Positions 1 to 64,000 of a stretch of DNA of 64,000 nucleotides are shown one piece after another (position 1 is the first letter of the stretch; each line of letters begins with the position of its first letter). Below the pieces are notes generated by a model. That model saw only the letters and a program-made list of their open reading frames with translations. It ran no database searches and had not been told where the DNA came from. Both the position numbers and the translations under genes were made by a program. Source of the DNA: Acanthococcus lagerstroemiae (lineage: Eukaryota; Arthropoda; Insecta; Hemiptera; Eriococcidae); assembly GCA_031841125.1 (NCBI GenBank), contig CM063108.1, forward strand, positions 3,668,183-3,732,182, in the 5' to 3' direction.

Positions 1-602
1 TGAATGGAGTCAAAGAAATCGAAACATGCGATGTTTTATTTTGACATTTTGTTTCAAATTTATACCTAGGAACAGAATTCTCTACTAACATTGAATACAA
101 CCAAGAATTGAATTAAAAATAAAATTTTATTAACGTCTAAACGAAACAACAATCCATTATTTATTTTAATATTTATAAATGAAAACGAAGAACTCATTTA
201 CGAGGATGCAGAAATTAAAACACACAAAAAATCGTCGGATTCGATTATTTATCACACAATGGACGGATTAGTGTTAATTACGGTCATATAATGTATATGG
301 TAATTATACTCTTACTCTGCAAAATTAAACGAGGGGGAAAGAAGGTAAAATCCAAAATGCTAATTAAAGTTATACAATAAAGGGAAGATTTAAAAACGGT
401 ACTTAACGTGAGTTACTCGCTCGTTGATGTCATTTATCCAATTCGTCTTCTTACTAGTCGAGTCGAAAGAAATTTCGATTCATTCGGCTTCAATTTACTT
501 TTTAGAAATTTTCGCTCCAGAAATCGCTGAGTCAATAGCCGACGTCGCACAGTCTGTGACAGACACAAAAACACCGGAGAAAAAACGACTGAGCAACCAC
601 GT
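1..602 (-). other. ck: ck 3' UTR and flank with possible poly(A) signals
   Basis: AT-rich sequence after the stop codon with no coding potential. AATAAA on the minus strand occurs at 165-160, 131-126 and 40-35 (TTTATT on the plus strand). Any of these could end the transcript; the sequence does not decide which. Confidence 0.45.
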
Positions 603-56663
<56,061 letters not shown>

Positions 56664-56719
56664 ATCTTGAAAGACGTATGTCTACGAAATCGAATACCAA
56701 CATATCCAGGCCAAAAGTT
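56664..56719 (-). other. 5' UTR part of the start-codon exon
   Basis: Immediately upstream of the ATG on the minus strand lies a pyrimidine-rich tract ending in TTTGTTCCAG (AG at 56721-56720). This reads as a splice acceptor, so the exon would run from 56719 to 56646 with 56 nt of leader. One or more non-coding first exons must then lie above 56720. I could not locate them or a promoter. Confidence 0.6.
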
Positions 56720-57200
56720 CTGGAACAAAGAAAAAACAAAAAACGAAATCGTTAATCCACCGATAGGTAACTGTTGAAAATCTCGTCGGTATTTTGGCTG
56801 ATTACTCAATACACGCCGTCAATAATGAAAACTCGACAAAGATTTTAATTGCGCCGATTAACGACTCAATCATCGGTCGAAGAAATCGTCCTCACTCGCA
56901 GGAATTTCTTCGCGGGACATGTGGAAGAATACGTAACAACTGATCTATTAGCGTCCACACTTAATTTGATTACGTAGTTACTGGGACAGACACAAAGCCT
57001 GATCATGTTCAGAAAAAAACAGAAGATCTTATCTACACGAGCCTAACATCCACTGTGGACTGTAAAGAGACGCCGCATCTGTTGCACACGGTAAATTAGC
57101 TCATTACCAAAGGCAATGATCTGTGTGGTACGACATGCAGAACCGGAACGAAAACCTCTCCAGCTCGGTAACAACCACGTCCACAGTTATTTCGGTTTTT

Positions 57201-57204
<4 letters not shown>

Positions 57205-57259
<55 letters not shown>
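57205..57259. repeat. (TC)n(AC)n microsatellite
   Basis: About 21 TC units (57205-57246) followed by AC units to 57259. It lies about 0.5 kb upstream of the ck start-codon exon. Open frames reading RERERE or SLSLSL here are artefacts. Confidence 0.95.
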
Positions 57260-57260
<1 letters not shown>

Positions 57261-58620
57261 ACACATAATTTCTCTTTCCAGTCGGATATCCTCCAGATTC
57301 GCCTTCATGCCAGCCCGGCTCGAGTACGACTGCTCCGGGTACAGTGAATAGGTACGGCGTACAGAGAGCTATGCAGCATGCAGTAGAACAGCAAGCAGCA
57401 TCGTACAATGCAGCGCGATGCAGTGCCGGCGAGTACCAGCCGACCGTACGTTCTGTACCGGCAGTCCGGCACACGGCACGGCTCTTTCAATATCATCTTT
57501 CTCCCCATTTCTCTACTTTTAAAAATTCTAAAGTGAAACAGGTAATACCGGGCAGATAGCAACCAGTTTTCATTTGACGGTCATGCCACGCTACTTCCAC
57601 TCTTCATACACGAAGAACACGACGTCGGCGTACCGTGGTCAAGGTTGCCACACTTCACTATTTCGCAGCCACCGAGTTCACTGACCATTCTACATATTCA
57701 CTAACCTCCTCTCTTGTGCACACATTATAGGTCCATATACGATACCCGAGTATAGATTTTCTTACGTCTGCTCTGCGCGACAACCACTTGACCACGCGTT
57801 TCTCCAGTAAAACGATATAACGTTTTGTTCCAATTTACGTCCAGTCAGTCAGTCATGGCGTGACAAGATATGGCCAACTATACAAGTACACGACTCAAAT
57901 TTATGAGCACCTAGACACGAGTAAGCAGATAGCACCGCTGATGATAAATTTTGGCAATCGGATCCGAGTAGTACAGCGAAGCGAACAAAATCCGGAGTGC
58001 CCGATAAATGGCGCTGACGTGAGAGGTGAACAATCTCTCCATGTAGAATACCCTGATCACCGGATCAGTGTACTAAACAGTTGAACAGCGAAAATGAAAG
58101 CTTAGGATACGGATAGTAAGGTGACCTTATTTACTCTTGAGGGGTTTATTTTTGAATTTTATATGGGATACCCCCTCCCCCTAGATCGGTTTCAATTAAA
58201 AAGAATCCTGCAAAATTTCACGTCGATTAGATAAGAGGAAAACGTGCATCAAGCCCTTTCCCTTTCTTGTGGAAAAATACACCAAGTTTTGGCATTTTCA
58301 ACGAAATTTTTTTCTCAGTCCCTCGTGGCGTTACAAGTTCATTTTCTCAGATTTCGAAAGTTCATTCGATGGGGAAAAGACGCCATGGTCTTTTCAGGGT
58401 GCCTAACAAGATTTAAATGTGACAAGAGTTGACTTTAGTTGACCATTTTATTCCGTTTATTGAGAACTCGCAACTGTCTCCCGTTCAATCATGTCGACCA
58501 TCGATTTTGAGTCGATTTGAAAATTATGGGAGAATTGTTCAGGAAAAAAAAAACGGAAATAGGGTTACATGCGAATAAACTAAAAACGAAATACATGAGT
58601 AAATAACCCAACCATCCAAA
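57260..58620. other. Region upstream of the ck start-codon exon
   Basis: Moderately GC-rich around 57300-57480. Likely to hold the ck promoter or a non-coding first exon, but no TATA/initiator pair or donor could be assigned with confidence. Nothing else recognised. Confidence 0.35.
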
Positions 58621-58629
58621 TGACCATCG

Positions 58630-59205
58630 AGGGAACATGCATAGAAAAGGTAGAGGACTACACGTATCGAGCTAGGAAGACGATATCATACAAGAAGGGT
58701 ACAGGGAAAGAGGTCAAAGTAGGAAAAGAGAAGGTGTGAAGGTGTTATTGGTCATTAAAAAGTATTTTCAAGGGGAACATGAGCATAAAGGCTAAGGTAA
58801 GGGTTCTAGAGACGTGTGTACTGCCTGTGTTATGATATAGAGCACAGAAATCGGCACTTATTAATTCTCAAATAGAGGGACTGAGGGGAACACAAAGAGC
58901 CATGCTACGCAGTACCTAACTTAAACATTAAAAGAAAAGGCAAAACTAAAAACAGTGTTAGGGAACAAACACGAAGAAGCTTAGGTGTAGACTACAGTAT
59001 AAAAAAAAATCAATATGCGGGACACATTATGCTCAGGACGACAAACGACGGATTATTCAAAATTGTCACCGAGCGGAGACCTTACGAGGAGAGAAAAGAC
59101 AAGGGGAAGTCCAGGATCAGATGGAAAGATGAGTTGGAAAGAAGGGTGGGATCTTGCTGGCATCAGAATGTCCATGAATCTCCCAAAATGATGCACTGGA
59201 TATAT
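58630..59205 (+). pseudogene. LINE C-terminal fragment (RTE-like)
   Basis: Broken frames give MTIEGTCIEKVEDYTYRA, SLKSIFKGNMSIKAKVRVLE and YAGHIMLRT..., the C-terminal region after the RT core seen also at 55560-55990. Stops and frameshifts are frequent. It ends where a different LINE begins. Confidence 0.6.
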
Positions 59206-60880
59206 ACCGGTGTAATACGCTCCAGAATCACATGTGCGGCCATTGTGTGGTAGGGCCGGGTCCACCTGGCCAAAGTCAGAGAGGAACTAGACCACCTGCA
59301 AAGGGGGGCAATGAGTACAGTGCCAACTAAGGCACTGGAAAGGTTCCTAAACTTGCCACCACTTCACACTGCTACAGAAGCAGCTGCAATAATGGGGGCC
59401 TATCGTCTGGGTCAACCAAACCTTCAGGTCCAAAAAACAGGCAGCAGAAGGATATGGGAGATGGCGGGGACGATAGACAAATGCTTTGGGATGCCAAAGG
59501 ATAGAATCGCGATGGAACACTTCTTTGACAAGCCGTACCGTGCGCTAATACTCACACGGGAGGCTTAGGGAAAGAGGAGGCCAAGCACTCTAGGAAAAGA
59601 GGAGAATGTGTGGTTTTCAGATGCCTCTAAGAATGACCAAGGTATAGGAATCGGAATCGCGAATGCAAAAGGCGCTGACAACTGTTCAGTGGCACTAGGC
59701 GAGGGCGTCACTATCCTCCAAGTACAGGTAATGGCGATCACGATGGCCATTGATGGAAGCCAGCAGAAGGGCCTTGTTAATAAGCAGATCTATATCTGTA
59801 CAGACCAGTCAACCGGCTATTAAGGCACTATTGTCACACCAAGCTAAATCCCTGGTGGTGGCGGAGTGTGTTAACAAATTATACACCCTTGCTCAGGAGA
59901 ACCGTGTCACCATACTATAGACACCAGGGCACTGCGGCATAAAAGGGAACATGATCGCTGGCAAGCTAGCGAAGAAGGGCATAAAAAAGGAACTGGCAAC
60001 ACCCAGGCCGTGTCTTCCTGTAGCATACAGCGTCATAAAATCCAAAGTAAAGGCTTGGATAAGTAAGCAGACAGAAATGCACTAACGGTGGGTCAGTGGC
60101 ATGAAAGTCAGCAAAACACTGATAGGGGACGCCCCCAGTAAGTATGCTAAGTTCCTATTAGGACTTGAAAAGAAACATGGCTCATGGTCGGATTACCAAC
60201 TGGTCATGGGGTCACAAAACACATACGGCATAAAATAGGAGTGGTGAAAAGGGCTCCAGAGACGTACCGAAGAGTTTTTCCGGGAGGGGGGGGGGGTAAA
60301 AATTGTGAACGTCCCAACTGACTCAACACAGAATTCCCCAGTATTAAAGCAAAAAAAAAAAACAACAACAAAACCTTTAGACCTGCTGGCTTTTTCCAAC
60401 TGATTCAACTCAAACTTTCCAAGTACCAATGCAAAAGAAGAAAAACCTTTTGACTTGTTGGGTTTTCTCAACTTCTAACTCGATTCCCAAGTATCAAAGC
60501 AAAGCAAAAAAAAAAAATTTAACTTGTTGGATTTTTCCAACTCGCCTGACTGAAACGGTAAATTTTCCCAACTGCTGAGTGAAAAATTCCCAAAAGGGAG
60601 GTAAACTGCCCCCCCCACGGTACATCCCTGAGTGGCTCCTGTAGGTACTGTGGAGAAGAGGAAGAATCATGTCAATGCCCAGTAGTAGCCGGGACAAGAC
60701 GCGAAGCATTGGGACAAGAGTATCCAGCACCTAGTGAAGTCAAAGGGATGAAGCTCAGTAAAATTCTCGCTTTGGCAATAAAAGTGAGGCTACTGAGCTG
60801 ATCCTTAACAGCAACTTGAGGAATAGTGCAATGGACTGCAAAATCTGAGCACTCGACGCATACAGCGCCACCTCACACAC
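59206..60880 (+). pseudogene. LINE ORF2 C-terminus with RNase H domain, broken
   Basis: Plus-strand frames: KVREELDHLQRGAM, RFLNLPPLHTATEAAAIMGA, then an RNase H-like domain: VWFSDASKNDQGIGIGIANA, AITMAIDG, ICTDQS and TPGHCGIKGN. Last, CRYCGEEEESCQCPVVAGTR, the C-terminal zinc motif. Several stops; a hAT-type MITE splits it at 60257-60630. RNase H after RT points to the I/Loa/R1-related groups. A 3' tail with ATGAATGAATGA repeats ends near 60890. Confidence 0.72.
60257..60630. mobile_element. 374-bp hAT-type MITE inside a LINE remnant
   Basis: Ends CAGAGACGTACCG and CAGGGATGTACCG (inward) with 8-bp flanks AAGGGCTC and AGTGGCTC (6 of 8 match). The RT-element reading resumes directly after it with CRYCGEEEE. 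Internal G- and C-runs and AAACCTTTTGACYTGYTGG-type repeats. Confidence 0.7.
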
Positions 60881-61659
60881 AAATGAATGAATGAAGAAAT
60901 GGAAAGCGATCGGTGAGGCATATGCTCGTCAGTTGTTCATGAGTTCGAATAATGCCAGATTTACGAACACGGTACAATAAATGCTTATTCATGATTGGAG
61001 TCGTTAAGTAGTGTCGATCTGAAGTCAACCTGAAATGTGACGTCGAATTGAGGTCTTCACCAAAGTTCGTCGAAATGGAGTCGAGTTTTAAACTAAATCG
61101 ACTGCTAACGGACGTCGATTTTGAGTCGTAATACAGTTAAATTTCAAACTATTTCACGCTACTCAATTTCGACTCCATTTCGCCGTCGAACTGAAGTCGA
61201 AATTCAGTCGAATTTAACCCTTTCAGTGGCGATAATGTTCCATCCATAGGGGAACGTTTATTTTCATTATGATAACGACTACTATTTCAACAGACATGAT
61301 GCATAAATTGCCTAACTAACTCCCGAAGTCTAGTAAGAAAATTTCAGATTTCCTACTTCAATTTTGAAAGGAATCGATTGGGACATGCACTGATATCGTA
61401 CAACAGAGGAGATTCAAGAAAATATGAAAATTTTTTGAAAAAAATTGGAGAGGGAAGAATAACAATATTTGATTGAAAATAAAACTTCACCGATCGCCAC
61501 AACTGTTTCACCGTTACGACGATAGAATTTTCATAAATTAATAATTGGCACAAAAGAAACTACCGCGGCAAATCTTGGCTTTTACGATTCCCTGAATCTG
61601 TAGCGGGAAAACTGTGTTTTGTATGACGATGACAGAATAACCCAATGCCGACGAATGAT

Positions 61660-62905
61660 TTTCAAAACTATGAATTATTCCTTCTTGCGATTTTGAAATT
61701 TTTGAAAAATTTTCTCATTGCCATAATTGTCAGGTGCTCTACGTTGAAATAATTGAATTTTGTATTAGGAAATCTAGAACTTGATATATTTCTATTTCTA
61801 AAAAGTATTATTTTAGAGCACTCCCATTTCTTCCTACAATTTACGAAATTCGGAAAATATTTCCTTATAGACATACATGAGAGAAGCACTGCATTAGAAT
61901 AATCACAAAAGTATTCGCTGAACCTCAGTTTTGTAATACGATTTCCAGAGAGGTGTCTATTTACATCTTGGAAGAATATTCTGATACCGAAATCCCACAT
62001 CCTACAGCGCTCTATAGAATTTTAGAAAAAGCTGTTTGTGGAGAAACCCACTTCCTTTACAATATACCTGGTTTCGGACAAATGTTTGCAAAGACCGTAT
62101 ATGATAGACACTCAGCTGTGAGGTCTTTATGAAAATTAATTCCTTAACTTGAGACTTGTAGTAGAACACTTGAATAAAGTACACTCATGTCTACTGAAAG
62201 AATACTGTTGGAGAAGTCTTATTTCCTACTACTAATAATGACAGAATTTTGGAAAAACTTCTCGAGAACGTACAAGTTTGCTACTCAGCTATGAGATCAG
62301 CATAAAATTATTTCCTCAACTTGACTCCTCTAGCAGCAGTCTTAGAGGTATATACACAATGCATCAGGTTGAAGAAAACCCACTTCCTACTACAATACAC
62401 AGTGAACTGAATAAATTTTTCTAAGGACGTACCTGCGAGTCACTCAGCTTTAGGATTTCAATAAAATCATTTCCTCAAGATGAGTTTTGTAGTAGGACTA
62501 CTTCCGGAATTCACAAACATATCTTATGGGGGAAGTCTTACTTTCTTCTACACATTTTAGAATATTGAAGAAATTTTCTCAAGAACGTACAAGATCGTCA
62601 CTCGGCCTCAAGATGAGCAGAAAATTGTTTCATCGAGTTTTGTAGTAGGAATCTTTGCGGTATGTGCACTCGTATCTTTTGATAGAATACTATTGGAGAA
62701 TTCTTACTTCCTACTACACATTGTGGAATTTTGTAAAAATTTCCTTAAGAAAGTACAAAATCGTCACACAGCTTTGAGACCAGCGTAAAATTATTATTTT
62801 TTTCTAAAGAAGAGTGATGAATTAGTACTGCCTTCGTAAAATTTTACCAATATTCTCAGATGTGTAGTAGGAAGTATGGCTTCTCCAATAGTATTCTTTC
62901 AACGA
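61660..62905. repeat. Diverged tandem array of about 160-bp units ending in an inverted unit
   Basis: The block ACTTCCTACTACACATT...GGAATTTT...AARAACGTACAA...CACTCAGC...AAAATTATTTCCTCAA...TTTTGTAGTAGGA recurs with starts near 61681, 61831, 62051, 62223, 62384, 62543 and 62708 (spacing 150-220 bp, mostly 159-172). At 62839-62900 the 62681-62744 segment returns in reverse orientation. No coding content. Confidence 0.7.
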
Positions 62906-63787
62906 TATGAATTTATACCTCAATGGGGTGTAATAATCTTAGATATGTCATAGGATCAGTGGTCTGACTAGGTTTCAATTTTGTACTTTGGTAGCAGGAT
63001 TCAACAAATTGTTTTTACTGAAGCACTTTTGAAGGAAAATACAATAATATATATAAGATGCATCAGGGTACTCCTTATTTTATGAAGTTTTTTGGACGAA
63101 TTTCGTAATTTCCTTCAGTTTTATTTGTATCTGAAATTTTCGACAAGAATACGCCTCACTTCGGAAATTGCGATTTGTCATCTCTCCTATCTCATTTAAA
63201 TGCTAATCCAAATTTAGAACACAAAATTGGAAACAAAATGTCACTTTAAAGAAATGAACCAATGCTATCAGTGATGCAAAAAAAAATGTTTTTTCTTGAA
63301 ATTGATCTCCCTACAGCTCCCTACCACAAACGACGATGAATGAGAATTACGATAATAATACAGAACGACTTTTCTATCACACGGTAGAAAATTCGAAGCG
63401 AACGTGGAAAACATGTTATCGGTTTCCTTGGTTTGTCATTCTATAGAAGAAGTATACTTAGTCAATTTCAATAGCAAATACGTGTAAAGATATGTTTTAA
63501 GATTCTTTAACGCTTTATTAAGATTTATTACGATTGTGTATCAAGGTTAGGGCTCGTTGAGACTTTCAAAACTCGGTACAGAGTTCGCCCCTTGAATTGG
63601 TAAGTTGGGCCCAGCTTCATCAAGCTTCTTCGAAGAATTTTCGGAACTTGTTAATCCTGTGCAAACACAAAACACTCTTCAGGACTATATCAGGGCCAAG
63701 TTTTTCATGCAGCAAGGAAATTAGTATTACTGAATTAGTACGGGTCCATGAAGCTTCAGGAGTATTCGCGGGTGCTTTTATAAATGG
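62906..63787. other. Unassigned upstream stretch
   Basis: AT-rich non-coding sequence; a CAGGGTACTCCTTATTTTATG word near 63066 resembles the ends of the 29-30 kb fold-back element, but no partner end was found. Confidence 0.35.
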
Positions 63788-63918
63788 CCAAAAGCCAACC
63801 AAGTGACAAAATTTCGTTAAAGTAGATATTTGTACCACTGAAAAAAACACATTGAACACATACCAATGGTATTAATAACGTATTTCTCTCGAGATTTTGT
63901 TGCTTGGTTGGCTTTTGG
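63788..63918. mobile_element. 131-bp inverted-repeat element
   Basis: Arms 63788-63816 and 63890-63918 share CCAAAAGCCAACCAAG and ACAAAATYTCG in inverted orientation (26 of 29 match) around a 73-bp loop. A MITE or fold-back; target duplication not identified. Confidence 0.6.
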
Positions 63919-64000
63919 TTACTGGCGGCCAAATGTCTCCGGTCCCCCTCAAAACTCAGGCAATCAAATAACAAGTAATACCGCATGAATTTTTTCCTAT

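Noticed and set aside
57096..57562. Open frames reading RERERE or SLSLSL over 57.1-57.5 kb
   Set aside because: They translate a (TC)n(AC)n microsatellite in different frames; no gene.
61660..62905. CRISPR array
   Set aside because: Eukaryotic context, long diverged repeats and no constant short repeat/spacer pattern.

Overview
This is an insect nuclear genomic window, AT-rich and full of repeats. It is dominated by one gene: the myosin VIIa heavy chain (Drosophila crinkled, vertebrate MYO7A orthologue), read on the minus strand from an ATG at 56663 to a TAA at 603-605. I could place 38 coding exons. Every intron has GT..AG ends, every splice phase closes, and together they give a 6,498-nt CDS (2,165 aa plus stop), almost exactly the family length. 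The protein reads closest to insect class VII myosins. The lineage within insects is not settled; Hemiptera is a guess from the intron and repeat style.

Gene layout, 5' to 3' on the minus strand: a first coding exon of only six codons (56646-56663); a 16.3-kb intron; the motor N-terminus (exons 2-4, introns of 5-6 kb); the rest of the motor, five IQ motifs, a charged helix, the first MyTH4-FERM, SH3 and the second MyTH4-FERM, mostly in compact exons between 28480 and 10166; then three last exons split off by a 6.5-kb intron and a 2.5-kb intron. The two MyTH4-FERM tails bind cargo, the IQ motifs bind light chains, and the motor moves on actin.

Everything else is mainly transposable elements in the introns. 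(1) Intron 35 holds an almost complete R1-clade non-LTR retrotransposon (about 3723-10112, plus strand, GC-rich) with a poly-Q/coiled-coil/CCHC ORF1 broken by one frameshift and an open 1,103-aa endonuclease-RT ORF2. Without it the intron would be about 100 bp. (2) Intron 14 holds a 680-bp terminal-inverted-repeat element with a 4-bp GATC target duplication and a retroviral-like integrase remnant, which fits the Ginger group. (3) Intron 3 holds two very large fold-back elements (29039-30794, with a hAT MITE in its spacer, and 31381-33803) and a LINE tail. (4) Introns 1 and 2 hold hAT-type MITEs, a piggyBac-type MITE with TTAA ends, two copies of a hairpin MITE, a tandem/inverted array, and a LINE remnant carrying a tRNA-derived SINE with a perfect 14-bp target duplication. 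(5) Upstream of the gene (57-64 kb) are a (TC)n(AC)n microsatellite, two joined LINE remnants with a hAT MITE inside, and a diverged tandem array of about 160-bp units ending in an inverted unit.

No other host gene, tRNA, rRNA or CRISPR array could be supported. The transcription start of the myosin gene was not found; a splice acceptor 56 nt before the ATG suggests at least one non-coding exon further upstream.
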